Source: Methanomassiliicoccus sp. (GTDB lineage Archaea; Thermoplasmatota; Thermoplasmata; Methanomassiliicoccales; Methanomassiliicoccaceae). From it: 64,000 bases of DNA. The notes beneath the pieces were generated by a model. That model saw only the letters and a list, made by a program, of their open reading frames with translations. It searched no databases and was not told where the DNA came from. Shown here in pieces: positions 9,182 to 18,015 of this stretch. The stretch is taken from the NCBI GenBank assembly GCA_012719175.1, contig JAAYAX010000011.1, positions 1 to 64,000 on the forward strand. The letters are read 5' to 3'. Made by a program: the position numbers and the translations under genes. How positions within the stretch are numbered: position 1 is the first letter of the stretch; the number at the start of each line of letters is the position of its first letter.

Positions 9182-10088
9182 GGACCTTGCCCGTGCCGGC
9201 ATTGACCATCATCATCCCATGGACGCCTTCGACACACCAGATGGGGATGTAGAACACGCCCCGGTCATCGAGGACTATCTCCTCATCACGGGGGGCGACC
9301 TTCCTCTTCTCGATGATGGTGACGTTGTTCTCCTCCCTGATCAGCTCCTTCTCGTAGGAGTTGACCTTGACCAGTTCCCTACGGGCAAGCCTCATGGCGT
9401 CGTCCATGCCTATGGACGGCTCCAGGGTCCTATGGGCCTCCTCCAGGGCGTAGATGACCTCGGTGCGGTCGTTCCACGACTCCACCCTGTGGGTCAGGCT
9501 GTTGATGGACAGGGCGCCCTTCTCCACGCCCACCTTCTCGCCGTCCATGTACAGGGGGCAGACATAGCCATATACGAAGTGAGGGACCAGCTCCAGCCGG
9601 TGGGCGAAACCCGCCACGGTCTGCCGGGATAGCTCCTTGACATCATCCAGGCCGACCACGGGGCGAACGATCCTCTCGCCTACGGCGGGAGCTTTGATAT
9701 CCTCGAGGAGGGCGGGAGAGACCATCTTGGGAAAATCGTCGGCCATGAGCTCGTCCACCAGCCCGTCCTCCTGTTTCCCCATCACTCCCTCGATGCGGGT
9801 GCGTCCCAGCTCATGCTCCAACGCCTCCTGGTCCCACACCGTGACGGAGCGATCCAAGGAGGCGAGCGCCGCCGGGGGGAGCTTTACCAGGGTGGCGATC
9901 ACCTTCTTACCCGAAAAGCCGCTGAACCGGGTGAGGAATTGGTCCAACGCAGCCCGGTCATTGGAGGCTAGCAGACAGAAGGGGACCTCCCTCTCCCCCT
10001 TCCGGGCGAACAGGTAGCCGTCCCTCTCCACCACCTGAAGGTCACGGGCCTGGAGTATCTCGATTACAAGGTGTTTTAATGAAGTCAA
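9156..10088 (-). CDS. conserved-looking protein of unknown function (310 aa)
   Basis: I do not recognise the family. The N-terminal ~120 residues (SLKHLVIEILQARDLQVVERDGYLFARKGEREVP...) have the strand-helix rhythm of a restriction-endonuclease-like or similar alpha/beta domain, and FSGKKVIATLVKLPP is a buried strand. The middle (SPALLEDIKAPAVGERIVRPVV) leads to a C-terminal beta-rich half (ELVPHFVYGYVCPLYMDGEK, GALSINSLTHRVESW, GVFYIPIWCVEGVHGMMMVNAGTGK), which resembles tandem PepSY-like strands ending in a processed-substrate-like MMVNAGTGKVL. No signal peptide or membrane segment is seen. It is a stand-alone gene. Confidence 0.75.
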   Translation of the reverse strand: MTSLKHLVIEILQARDLQVVERDGYLFARKGEREVPFCLLASNDRAALDQFLTRFSGFSGKKVIATLVKLPPAALASLDRSVTVWDQEALEHELGRTRIEGVMGKQEDGLVDELMADDFPKMVSPALLEDIKAPAVGERIVRPVVGLDDVKELSRQTVAGFAHRLELVPHFVYGYVCPLYMDGEKVGVEKGALSINSLTHRVESWNDRTEVIYALEEAHRTLEPSIGMDDAMRLARRELVKVNSYEKELIREENNVTIIEKRKVAPRDEEIVLDDRGVFYIPIWCVEGVHGMMMVNAGTGKVLSEDYYRI

Positions 10089-10191
10089 AACCCACCTGCG
10101 CCTTCATCAGGCTGTCATATTAAATACGTTTCCTGCCAATCTAAATCGCTCGAGGACACCTTAGTGTCTAACAGCGAGACTGTGAGAGCAC

Positions 10192-10203
10192 CTATTAATT
10201 AAG
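10192..10203 (+). promoter_or_regulatory. TATA box of the secreted-protein gene
   Basis: CTATTAATTAAG lies about 40 nt before ATG 10237, leaving a short leader. A small hairpin (GACAC, loop CTTA, GTGTC) is at 10155-10168 just upstream. Confidence 0.4.
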
Positions 10204-10236
10204 GACGTTGTTGTCAAGACCTCTGGGTCACCTGCC

Positions 10237-12570
10237 ATGAACCGAAAGTCGTTGGGAGCGCTCCTCATCGTATTGATCATCGTATCATCGAGCGTATCCG
10301 CGGTCCTGCTCCTTGGCAACGGCGCGCAGGGCGGGGATCCTCCCTCACTGGAGGACAACACCGCCCGGGCATGGGTGGACCTTAACTCGCTCTCGTCCGG
10401 TCCGATGAGCGAGGGTGATAGGTGGGGCAGTATGGAGACCTTCTCCAGTGCCGCCACGGGAACGCTGAACTATTACAAGCAGGTGTCCCTGATCCAATCC
10501 AGCGCCTCCGAGAGCGTGATCCTGGACGGCAGAGTATGGTGCATGCTCCGCGCCAATGTGACCGATCAGGTATTGCTGCGCTACACCCCTCAGGTAATGG
10601 GCGATAGCTGGAACATATCCTTCGAGTGCTACGCTCCCCAGGCGGGCAACCACTTCGATCCCGTCCTGGGGAAGCAAAAGATCGGCCTCACCGCCAGCCT
10701 GGTCAATAATCTGGGAAAGGCTCTGATGGCGGTGGAGCTATCCTACGGCACTCCCGGTGACAACTTCGTACGCCTGACCGATGTGATGTCTGGATCGGTG
10801 GAGACCCTATCGGATATCATGTTGCCGTCCACAGTCATTAAGGACGCATCGGAAGGCTGCGTCCCGGACCGCTACATCGTCTCTTTCCAGAGCTCGAACG
10901 GCGCCGATTGCCTGGTGACCGTGCTCCACACATCGGGGGTGAAGGTCGGTCAAGGGGTCATCGCGATCCCTGAAGGTTGGTCCCCTGCCCAGCTGGTGCT
11001 CGGCAGCAACTCCACAGTGCTCACCCGCTACGGAGTCGATCCCAGTGTTCCCATGTCCGCGACCGTCCACACCGGGGCCTGGGTCGTCGACAATATCGCA
11101 TGCCGGGGCGCCACGGCCCGCTACCCCCTTGCCGGTCCCTCCTACGAGTACTCTGTCGAAGGGGCCGATGCACCGCAGTACAACGCATCACGAAGCTCGG
11201 AACAGGTGGGCGCTGTCGTCACCATCGACGGCAAGGTCGCCATATACAATGCCACCAGCGGCCGGTACGAGGCATACCTGGACCTCCTGTCCAAATGGGG
11301 GACGGCCGTGAGCTACTCGGTGGAGATGGACGGGGTCGTCCTCGATGACCGCATGCTGCTGACGATGGTAGCATCAGCCGAGAACGCTGCGGTGTCCCCG
11401 TGGTGGAACGGATGGGACTGGGTGAGCGTGTTCGGGGAGGACGATTCCACGGGGCCCGCGGACATCATCAGCGTGTACGCTGGATATGATCACCCCCTCA
11501 CCGCCTACGTCATGTCCGCGATCTCTGATGAGTCCACCTCCCAAGAGGTCCTCACCGCACCTTACGTGGAGATAGCGTTGCACAACCCTCATGACTGGGA
11601 GGGGGGAGCGAAAAAGTTCTGGGCCTCGGCCGTCGCCGATGCTGACAGCGGAATGACCCACCTCAAGAGCTCCTATGCGTTCGCAAGCCGATGGGACGCC
11701 CCGGCCAACGGGGGGAGGGGGGACACCTACATCTCCATGGCCAATCCCGGGAACAAGGCCTCTTACCAGATGATGTACGCCCTCTATCTCGCCGGCATCC
11801 GCATCGATGGCCGTTCATCGGAGCTGACGGCAGGCTCCGCCGGTAACCACACCCAGATAGGCTCCTGGTACGACATCGGCGGATACCTCGGAACCGGCGG
11901 TGGATGGCATCCGTACCAGGCCATGGACCTTATGGACGCGGCCCGCGCCCTGTCCTGGGACAACCCCCAGAGCTGGAACTCCACGTTCTCCCTTGTCAAC
12001 GGCATCGCGGAGAACAATGGTGTCCTGAGGGTCTACGGTCACCCTGAGCGCACCATCGCCGTACCGGAGCTCTTGCACTGGATTGACGACAAGAAGACGA
12101 ACTACAGCCTGGAGAACTGGAAGGCCACCGATGGAGAGGTTGCCAGCTATGTTTATGGTCGATGGTCGACAGAGGTCCGGTTCGACCCTGCGCGCTCCAG
12201 CGCCGACGCCTGGGTGTACTCCATCTCACGCCAGGACGCCCGGGCCGCAGGATATTGGAACGTTCCGGTGACCGTCGAGATCGACCTCCATGGTAGGGCT
12301 GTAAAGGAAATCGAGATCAGGGATGGCAGCAAGATCGTGGGAAAGGGCTTGGGCACCCTCAAGGACCTGAACGAGGGAAGGATCATGGACACGGGCTTTG
12401 ATGTTCGGGACGGGAAGCTGTACGTCTCATACATCTGGTCCGCGAACACCCAGTTGACCATAACGTTCGAGGGCGGCGCGCGGTCCAGCTTCCATCCTGT
12501 CTCCGATGAACCGTTAAAGATCATGAGGACAGAGGGAGATTATATCTTGGGAAGAGCCTCTGAACGATAG
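10237..12570 (+). CDS. large secreted protein of unknown function
   Basis: 777 residues with a clear N-terminal signal or anchor: MNRKSLGALLIVLIIVSSSVSA. The rest is exported, rich in Gly, Ser, Trp and Tyr, with several N-x-S/T sites. The N-terminal half (about 40-360) looks like beta-sandwich material (WCMLRANVTDQVLLRYTP, WVVDNIACRGA). The C-terminal half (about 370-700) has an alpha/beta pattern with HNPHDWEGGAKKF, GGWHPYQAMDLMDAARALSW and YGHPERTIAVPELLHWIDD, followed by a Tyr- and Trp-rich beta domain. This vaguely recalls a carbohydrate-active or deacetylase-like protein, but catalytic residues cannot be named. There is no C-terminal membrane anchor. A DUF131-type gene follows after 6 bp. 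Confidence 0.8.
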   Translation: MNRKSLGALLIVLIIVSSSVSAVLLLGNGAQGGDPPSLEDNTARAWVDLNSLSSGPMSEGDRWGSMETFSSAATGTLNYYKQVSLIQSSASESVILDGRVWCMLRANVTDQVLLRYTPQVMGDSWNISFECYAPQAGNHFDPVLGKQKIGLTASLVNNLGKALMAVELSYGTPGDNFVRLTDVMSGSVETLSDIMLPSTVIKDASEGCVPDRYIVSFQSSNGADCLVTVLHTSGVKVGQGVIAIPEGWSPAQLVLGSNSTVLTRYGVDPSVPMSATVHTGAWVVDNIACRGATARYPLAGPSYEYSVEGADAPQYNASRSSEQVGAVVTIDGKVAIYNATSGRYEAYLDLLSKWGTAVSYSVEMDGVVLDDRMLLTMVASAENAAVSPWWNGWDWVSVFGEDDSTGPADIISVYAGYDHPLTAYVMSAISDESTSQEVLTAPYVEIALHNPHDWEGGAKKFWASAVADADSGMTHLKSSYAFASRWDAPANGGRGDTYISMANPGNKASYQMMYALYLAGIRIDGRSSELTAGSAGNHTQIGSWYDIGGYLGTGGGWHPYQAMDLMDAARALSWDNPQSWNSTFSLVNGIAENNGVLRVYGHPERTIAVPELLHWIDDKKTNYSLENWKATDGEVASYVYGRWSTEVRFDPARSSADAWVYSISRQDARAAGYWNVPVTVEIDLHGRAVKEIEIRDGSKIVGKGLGTLKDLNEGRIMDTGFDVRDGKLYVSYIWSANTQLTITFEGGARSSFHPVSDEPLKIMRTEGDYILGRASER

Positions 12571-12576
12571 GATCGC

Positions 12577-12978
12577 ATGAGCGGACGACAGCGCGCTATT
12601 ATGAGCACCGGCATCATGATGACAGCGGCGGGAGTACTGCTGCTGGCCTGGGCCGTGGCCGTAGGCCAGGCGGAGCTGTCCCTCTTCCTCATCATACCTG
12701 TCGTCCACGGTTCAGGGGCCCTGATGGCTCTGTCCATCCTCCTCATCTTCGGCGGCTTGGCGCTGACGTTCATGTCCATGTCATTGGGGTCCGTGGGTGA
12801 ACCTGACGACACTCTGCAGGAGGGTGCAAGAAAGGAGTGGGGAGGCGTCATTCTTCTAGGACCGATACCTATCGTCTTCGGATCCGGCCGGTCGCTGAGG
12901 GGAAAATGGCCCTTGCTGGCCTTGGCCATCATCTCTTCGCTCCTGCTGTTGGTGTTCGTTCTCACCCTTCTGCGATGA
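12577..12978 (+). CDS. DUF131-type small membrane protein
   Basis: 133 residues with three to four membrane helices: about 8-27, 34-68, 86-101 and 111-132. The segment EWGGVILLGPIPIVFGSGRS is the hallmark of the archaeal DUF131 (TIGR00304-like) family, whose function is unknown. It starts 6 bp after the secreted-protein gene, so the two are probably co-transcribed, and its end overlaps the convergent 71-residue gene by 17 bp. Confidence 0.8.
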   Translation: MSGRQRAIMSTGIMMTAAGVLLLAWAVAVGQAELSLFLIIPVVHGSGALMALSILLIFGGLALTFMSMSLGSVGEPDDTLQEGARKEWGGVILLGPIPIVFGSGRSLRGKWPLLALAIISSLLLLVFVLTLLR

Positions 12979-13177
12979 GCCGGCGGGCCGCGGACTCGAT
13001 GTCCTCGTCCTTCCTCCTCTGCTCCCTGAGGTCGCTGGTGATGGAGATGTACCTCTGGAAGTCCAGTCCCCTTTTGCGCAGCACCCGTCCCAGGGAATGC
13101 TCCAGCGTCTCATTGTGGAGCATGGCTTCCAATGCTTCCTCCAACAGCTGACGGTCCTCGGGGCTCAGCGGTGCCAT
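12962..13177 (-). CDS. small helical protein downstream of guaAA
   Basis: 71 residues, all helix-forming and charged (SPEDRQLLEEALEAMLHNETLEHSLGRVLRKRGLDFQRYISITSDLRE). No motif or membrane segment is recognised. Its start overlaps the end of guaAA by 13 bp, so it is translationally coupled to it. That coupling and the clean ATG are the main reasons to believe it is real. Confidence 0.6.
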   Translation of the reverse strand: MAPLSPEDRQLLEEALEAMLHNETLEHSLGRVLRKRGLDFQRYISITSDLREQRRKDEDIESAARRLIAEG

Positions 13178-13737
13178 TCCTCGACCACCCGCAGGAAATT
13201 TTGGAAGATCTCAGAGCCATGCTCGGTGTTCTCCACCTCCGGATGGAACTGGAGGCCATAGAACGGCCGGTCCTTGACCTTGATGGCCTCCACGGGACAG
13301 CTCTTCGTGTGGGCCAGGACCTGGAAGGTCTCCGGCACCTTGGTTACCTCATCATTGTGGCTCTGCCACACTACGAACTCATGGGGCAGGCCGCGGAATA
13401 TCTCATCCTCCTCGTCCACGATGAGGGTGGCCTTACCGAACTCGGGCTTGCCCGCGGCCTCGGTCCTTCCACCGAAATGGTTGGTCATGAAATGGAACCC
13501 GGCGCAGATACCCAGGATGGGGAAGTCCGCCCGGTCGAGGTACTCCCCGTTGCAGCCCATCTTCTCCCCTTCATCGGCGACGTGGGGTGAGCCTCCGGAC
13601 AGCACCAGTGCGTCAACGTCCAGTTGATCGAAGGGAGTGTTATTGGGGATGATCCTGGTGTCCACATCCAGATACTTGAGGACCCTCCACTCGCGATGGG
13701 TCCACTGACCGCCGTTGTCCACCACGTAGACGCGCAT
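13165..13737 (-). CDS. guaAA: GMP synthase, glutamine amidotransferase subunit A
   Basis: 190 residues, the usual size for the archaeal stand-alone GATase subunit. It hydrolyses glutamine and passes ammonia to the ATP-pyrophosphatase subunit, encoded apart at 16538. The class I triad is visible: the nucleophile Cys in PILGICAGFHFM and His and Glu in LQFHPEVENTEHG. The N-terminus (MRVYVVDNGGQWTHREWRVLKY) and VLSGGSPHVADEG are typical. In many archaea the two subunit genes are neighbours; here a HAD gene, a VOC gene and a TnpB gene lie between them. Confidence 0.95.
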   Translation of the reverse strand: MRVYVVDNGGQWTHREWRVLKYLDVDTRIIPNNTPFDQLDVDALVLSGGSPHVADEGEKMGCNGEYLDRADFPILGICAGFHFMTNHFGGRTEAAGKPEFGKATLIVDEEDEIFRGLPHEFVVWQSHNDEVTKVPETFQVLAHTKSCPVEAIKVKDRPFYGLQFHPEVENTEHGSEIFQNFLRVVEEWHR

Positions 13738-13922
13738 TAGCCCGCTAATGCGTCATCCCTGTTTTAATATCTATCACCTTCAACAGAAAAAACGTGGAGC
13801 TTTGGCCGCATGGCTGGGCCATGTTGGCTTTTTTCAGGAACGCCCCAACACAGCATCGTTCCCTCCTGCCTCTCGTATTTAAGGGTGACAGGTTTAATAG
13901 CCGGGGGTCATTTTGCATAGTC

Positions 13923-14633
13923 ATGAAGGCGGTTATCTTCGACCTTGGCCACACCCTGATCGATTACTATGATGATTGGACAGGCCCGGAGGAGAGGGTG
14001 GTGAACCGCATCTATGACATGGTTGCATCGATCTCGCCGAGCATCGACCGCGAGGAGTTCACCGCGTACCTCTCCAACAGCCTGCGTCAGGCCCGGGACA
14101 GGAAGAGCACCCAGATGATAGAGGTGCCGCTGGTGGACCTGATGGGGGAGTGCCTGGAACGATACGGGGCATTGGACGAGTATAATCTCGGCCAGTGCCT
14201 GGAGTTGTTCTACAACGCCCTCCAGGAGGACAGGAAACTGGTCGCCGGAGCGATAGAGCTGCTCCATGGCCTCAAGGAGCGGGGAATGTCCATAGGTCTC
14301 ATATCCGATGTGGCCTGGGGGCTGCCCTCAGAGTACTCCATGAGGGACATCCAGCACTTCGGCCTGGACCAGTTCTTCGATGATTACGTGTTCAGCACCG
14401 ACGTCGGATTGCGGAAACCGCACCCCAAGGTCTTCAAGATCGCCCTCTCCAATCTGGGTGTGACGGCATCGGAGGCCATGTACATCGGGAACTCCCTGGC
14501 CCATGACATCAAGGGCGCCAAGGGAGTGGGGATGAGGGCCGTCCTGAAGAGGTCCAAGTACTGCCCCCCGGCCGAGGTGGAGGCCGATCATGTCATCTCG
14601 TCGCTGGACGAGGTCGAGGCCTTGATCGATTGA
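13923..14633 (+). CDS. HAD superfamily hydrolase
   Basis: 236 residues from ATG 13923, where the family's first motif begins (MKAVIFDLGHTLIDYYDD, motif I D-x-G-x-T with Gly in place of the second catalytic Asp). Motif II is GLISDVAWG, motif III the Lys in DVGLRKPHPKVF, and motif IV is EAMYIGNSLAHDIKGAKG. A helical cap lies at about 20-110. In motif I the second residue after Asp is Gly-His rather than Asp, so the usual general acid Asp is missing; it may be a phosphatase with altered chemistry or a non-classical member. Upstream TATA-like ATTTAAG and TTTAATAG runs lie at about 13877-13900. Confidence 0.85.
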   Translation: MKAVIFDLGHTLIDYYDDWTGPEERVVNRIYDMVASISPSIDREEFTAYLSNSLRQARDRKSTQMIEVPLVDLMGECLERYGALDEYNLGQCLELFYNALQEDRKLVAGAIELLHGLKERGMSIGLISDVAWGLPSEYSMRDIQHFGLDQFFDDYVFSTDVGLRKPHPKVFKIALSNLGVTASEAMYIGNSLAHDIKGAKGVGMRAVLKRSKYCPPAEVEADHVISSLDEVEALID

Positions 14634-14765
14634 TCCCCGATTACTGCCACGGGGCCACCGTCTGATCGTTTACCGCTCCCACGAGGATGACAGGAGCAAA
14701 GAATGTGGTTCGCGCTGCGAACGATGCTGCGCCAGGGGGCGGCCATGCGATCTGACAGGTCATAT

Positions 14766-15122
14766 CTACGGACCATGCTGGATCAGCGCGATCCGGACGC
14801 CGTTGGGGTCTTCCAGGAAAGCGAGGGTGCCGACCGTTATGGGCACAGGCTCCATGGTGATCTTGGCCCCTTTGGACCTAAGCTCGTCCAATGTGGCGTT
14901 CAGATCCTTGACCTCCATTCCCACCGAGAAAAGACCGATGTCATGGACGGTGTCCTCGATGATCTCGATCATGGCGTCCCCCTCCCCTTTCAATAGTGTG
15001 ATCTTCACCCCGGGTCGGGGATCGTACCGGCTTTCTATCTGGAATCCCATGACCTCGGTGTAGAACTTTATCGACTCGTTCATGTCCTTGACGATCATGG
15101 TAGCGTATCTGACCCTCATCAT
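14766..15122 (-). CDS. VOC family protein, lactoylglutathione lyase-like
   Basis: 118 residues from ATG 15122 (or the next codon). The glyoxalase I-like fold is evident: [44 protein letters not shown] with the metal-binding Glu, [20 protein letters not shown], and [21 protein letters not shown] with the second Glu-like position. It differs clearly from the VOC protein at 3582. The substrate is unknown. The gene is monocistronic; a TATA-like TTTAATTAATAAA lies at 15144-15157 on the minus side. Confidence 0.85.
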   Translation of the reverse strand: MMRVRYATMIVKDMNESIKFYTEVMGFQIESRYDPRPGVKITLLKGEGDAMIEIIEDTVHDIGLFSVGMEVKDLNATLDELRSKGAKITMEPVPITVGTLAFLEDPNGVRIALIQHGP

Positions 15123-15419
15123 ATCGTCAGGAATCTGGTCTGTTTTAATTAATAAATGCTATTGCCGGACCGAGCCCTATGGTGGGGTTTGAGGCCGTGG
15201 GGACCGGACCGCCTCTTTTTAGGCATCTCATATCTCGGTCTTCGGGGGACGCCCCTAACGAGATCGATCATGGTCTTCTTGCCGCCATTCCACTACGCCT
15301 GGTCATGCCCACCCCCGTTCCCCTTGCTCCCTTGTTATCTATTCTCACAACGGCCACTTTCGGCACTTTCGGGGACCCCCGGCCGGAAGGGGGATATAAA
15401 TAGAAATCGTCTCATTTTT
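15123..15419. other. intergenic region and left flank of the TnpB element
   Basis: About 297 bases of GC-rich sequence turning AT-rich near 15391. The TnpB promoter TATAAATAG lies at 15395-15403, about 25 nt before ATG 15420, so the transcript is probably leaderless. I could not define the left end of the element; no TnpA gene fits here. Confidence 0.45.
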
Positions 15420-16583
15420 ATGCTCCTCACTGAGAAGGTCAAGTTGGTGCCCACAAGCGAGGATAAAAGGATACTACTGGAGACTATGGAAATTTTCAAT
15501 GCGGCATGCGATAAAATATCAGCTTATGCATTTTCAGAAAAGGCGTTTGACATATATCCTCTTCATAAAATAGTGTACCACGAGATAAGATCAGAATTTC
15601 ATCTACCTGCACAATTAACCATTCGAGCCATAGCAAAAGTGGTTGAAACCTATAAACAAGATAAAAGTGCTGTCCATCTTTTTAGGAAGCGTGGTTGTTT
15701 AATCTATGATGCCAGGATACTTGCTATAAAATCTGAGGATACTTTATCTCTTACGACATTAAGTGGCAGGTTGAATATTAAAATCCAATCGCGGATGCCT
15801 TTGATCCACAGATCTTCTTTCAGAAATCAAATGGACCTAGTATATGTTCGAGGTTCATTTTACCTAAATTTAGTTTATGAAGTTCCAGAGGCCCCTGAGC
15901 TAGAACCTCAGGGATTCTTAGGAGTGGATGTTGGTATAGCCAATCTTGCTGCAACATCAGACGGAGAACTGATGAGCGGGGAGAGTTCAAGAAAGGTCAG
16001 GAGGAGATATAAGCAGATCAGAGGGAAGCTCCAACATGTTGGAACAAAGTCAGCTCAGAAACATCTGAAAAAAATCTCAAGAAAGGAATCTGCCAATAAG
16101 ACCCATCAAAACCATTGCATTTCGAAAGCCATTGTTCTAGCTGCTAAAGGCACGAACAGAGCTATTGCTATTGAAGACCTCAAAGGAATACGCACTGTGG
16201 AAACGGTTAGTAAGCGGCATAGGGAGGAAAGGGATCATTGGGCTTTCTATCAGCTACAGTCCTTCATTCAGTACAAGGCAAAAATCGCTGGAGTTCCCGT
16301 TTTTTTTGTCGACTCGCACGACACCTCTATGATTTGCTCTGAATGTGGATGCTGTACTCCTGAGAACAGGGTAAAATCTCAGTTTAGATGCACTCGGTGT
16401 GGTCATCGAGATCACGCAGACATCAATGCCGCAAAGAACATTGCGAGCAGGGCCGCCATAGCCCGGCCTATTGTCGTCCCCCCAAAGGAAAAAGGGGTTT
16501 GGAACGACAAGCCTCTATCATTCCAGATAGATGCTGGCTATTCCCATTCTACGGTCCCGGGAGGTTTATGTGTTATGTCATAG
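15420..16583 (+). CDS. tnpB: TnpB RNA-guided nuclease/transposon protein (IS200/IS605 OrfB, IS1341 type)
   Basis: 387 residues from ATG 15420. The RuvC-like triad is intact: Asp in FLGVDVGIANLAATSDG, Glu in AIAIEDLKGIR, Asp in DHADINAAKNIA. The zinc ribbon is C-S-E-C-G and C-T-R-C-G-H. TnpB proteins are guided by an RNA made from the element's right end and cut matching DNA, keeping the transposon in place. Base composition is far lower in GC than the neighbours, a sign of recent transfer. No TnpA is nearby, so the element is not autonomous. The frame does not stop at the family's usual end but runs about 40 codons on, into the 3' end of convergent guaAB. Confidence 0.92.
   Translation: MLLTEKVKLVPTSEDKRILLETMEIFNAACDKISAYAFSEKAFDIYPLHKIVYHEIRSEFHLPAQLTIRAIAKVVETYKQDKSAVHLFRKRGCLIYDARILAIKSEDTLSLTTLSGRLNIKIQSRMPLIHRSSFRNQMDLVYVRGSFYLNLVYEVPEAPELEPQGFLGVDVGIANLAATSDGELMSGESSRKVRRRYKQIRGKLQHVGTKSAQKHLKKISRKESANKTHQNHCISKAIVLAAKGTNRAIAIEDLKGIRTVETVSKRHREERDHWAFYQLQSFIQYKAKIAGVPVFFVDSHDTSMICSECGCCTPENRVKSQFRCTRCGHRDHADINAAKNIASRAAIARPIVVPPKEKGVWNDKPLSFQIDAGYSHSTVPGGLCVMS
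16471..16510 (+). other. right-end hairpin of the TnpB element, candidate guide-RNA scaffold
   Basis: TTGTCGT (16471-16477) pairs perfectly with ACGACAA (16504-16510), and a C-run (16478-16483) pairs with GGGG (16494-16497) inside. It lies just after the TnpB catalytic end. In known IS200/IS605 elements the omega RNA is encoded by the tnpB 3' end and right-end hairpin, with the guide immediately downstream. The position fits; transcription is not shown. Confidence 0.6.
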
Positions 16584-17485
16584 ACCACCCGGTTGACGTC
16601 GCTCTTCATCTCGTTGGTGATGCGTACCGAGATGTGCTCCAGCACCTCGTGCGGTATCTTGGAGTACGAAGCGCTCATGCCATCGATCGATTCGACCGAC
16701 CGCACGGCGATGGTCCTGCCATAGGCGCGGTTGTCGCCCTGGACTCCCACGGACTGGCAGGGCAGGAGAACGGCGAAGTACTGCCAGGGGCGCTCCATCC
16801 TTCCCTCCTCCGAGGCCTTCTCGATCTCCTCCTCCACGATGGCGCAAGCCTCCCTGACTATCTCCACGGCCTCCCTGGTCGGTTCTCCCAGCACGCGGAT
16901 GGCCAGGGCGGGGCCGGGGAATGGCTGGCGCTCTGCAACCTCCACGTTGAGGTACCTCGCGACCTTCCTGACCTCGTCCTTGTATAGGTCCCTTAGCGGC
17001 TCTACCAGCGTCATGTTGATGTCCTTAGGCAAGCCGCCCACGTTGTGATGGCTCTTGATGACGTCCCGGACCCCATCGCCGCTCTCGATCCAGTCAGGGG
17101 CGATCGTGCCCTGCACCAGGTACTCGGCCCCGTATTCCTTGGCGGTCCGCTCGAACACCCGGATGAACCTCTCGCCGATGATCTTCCTCTTCCTCTCCGG
17201 TTCCGTTACACCCTTCAGTGCATCGAAGAACTCGTCACTGGCATCGATCAGGCGGTAGTTGATGCCCAGGGAGTCGAACATCTTGCCGACCTCCTCGGTC
17301 TCGCCCTTCCTCATGAAGCCATTGTTGACGTACACCGTCAGCAGCTGGTCGCCTATGGCCCGTGATACCAGGACCGCGGCCACGGTGCTGTCCACGCCCC
17401 CCGAGCAGGCGATTATCGCCTTGCCCTTGATCTTGGCCCTCATCTCCTCGATCTGCTCATCGACGAACTTTTCAGGCTTGAACAT
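16538..17485 (-). CDS. guaAB: GMP synthase, ATP-pyrophosphatase subunit B
   Basis: 315 residues. It adenylates XMP and accepts ammonia from GuaAA to make GMP. The PP-loop is [12 protein letters not shown] (near residue 30). Further landmarks are [50 protein letters not shown] and the canonical C-terminal KPPGTVEWE. The intact C-terminus shows that the TnpB element landed just past the stop without damaging the gene. Its start overlaps the end of purE by 14 bp, forming a purE-guaAB purine operon. Confidence 0.96.
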   Translation of the reverse strand: MFKPEKFVDEQIEEMRAKIKGKAIIACSGGVDSTVAAVLVSRAIGDQLLTVYVNNGFMRKGETEEVGKMFDSLGINYRLIDASDEFFDALKGVTEPERKRKIIGERFIRVFERTAKEYGAEYLVQGTIAPDWIESGDGVRDVIKSHHNVGGLPKDINMTLVEPLRDLYKDEVRKVARYLNVEVAERQPFPGPALAIRVLGEPTREAVEIVREACAIVEEEIEKASEEGRMERPWQYFAVLLPCQSVGVQGDNRAYGRTIAVRSVESIDGMSASYSKIPHEVLEHISVRITNEMKSDVNRVVYDITHKPPGTVEWE

Positions 17486-17951
17486 CGTTGTTCACCTCCT
17501 CGGAATCGCGGGCCACGGCCTCGGCCATGTCCAGACGGTGTTTGACCAGTTTTGAAGCCAGATGTTGGTCCCTCAGCCCCAGGATCTGAAGGGCCAGCAG
17601 TGCCGCGTTGTCACCGCGGTCCAGCCCCACCGCCGCGACCGGAATGCCGCTGGGCATCTGCACGATGGAAAGTATGGAGTCCAGGTTCACCTTTCCGCTG
17701 ACCGGGACGCCGATCACAGGACGTACAGTGGCCGAGGCCACCGCACCCGGCAGCGCGGCCGACAGTCCGGCGATGGCTATGTACACATCCGCATCGCTGG
17801 TGGTGACTATCTCCCTTACCCGGTCCGGTGTGCGGTGAGCGGATGCGATAACGGTCTCACTGCTGACACCGAACTCTCGCAGAACGTCCGTGGCCTTCTT
17901 GGCAACCGGGGCATCGCTCTTGCTGCCCAGGATGATGAGGACTTGTGGCAT
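17472..17951 (-). CDS. purE: N5-carboxyaminoimidazole ribonucleotide mutase / AIR carboxylase
   Basis: 159 residues. PurE forms 4-carboxy-AIR in purine synthesis. It shows [18 protein letters not shown], the [10 protein letters not shown] active-site loop, [25 protein letters not shown] and the [16 protein letters not shown] stretch. No adjacent purK is seen. Whether it is the class I mutase or the class II carboxylase cannot be decided from these motifs alone. It is the first gene of the purE-guaAB pair. Confidence 0.93.
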   Translation of the reverse strand: MPQVLIILGSKSDAPVAKKATDVLREFGVSSETVIASAHRTPDRVREIVTTSDADVYIAIAGLSAALPGAVASATVRPVIGVPVSGKVNLDSILSIVQMPSGIPVAAVGLDRGDNAALLALQILGLRDQHLASKLVKHRLDMAEAVARDSEEVNNDVQA

Positions 17952-18015
17952 CAGAGATGCAAATAACGAACGGCTAAAAAAGGTTATGCGGGGAAGGGGT
18001 TTGATCTCTGGACGA

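Noticed and set aside
15420-16583. Cas12-type effector
   Set aside because: No repeats or cas genes are near; size and motifs are those of TnpB.
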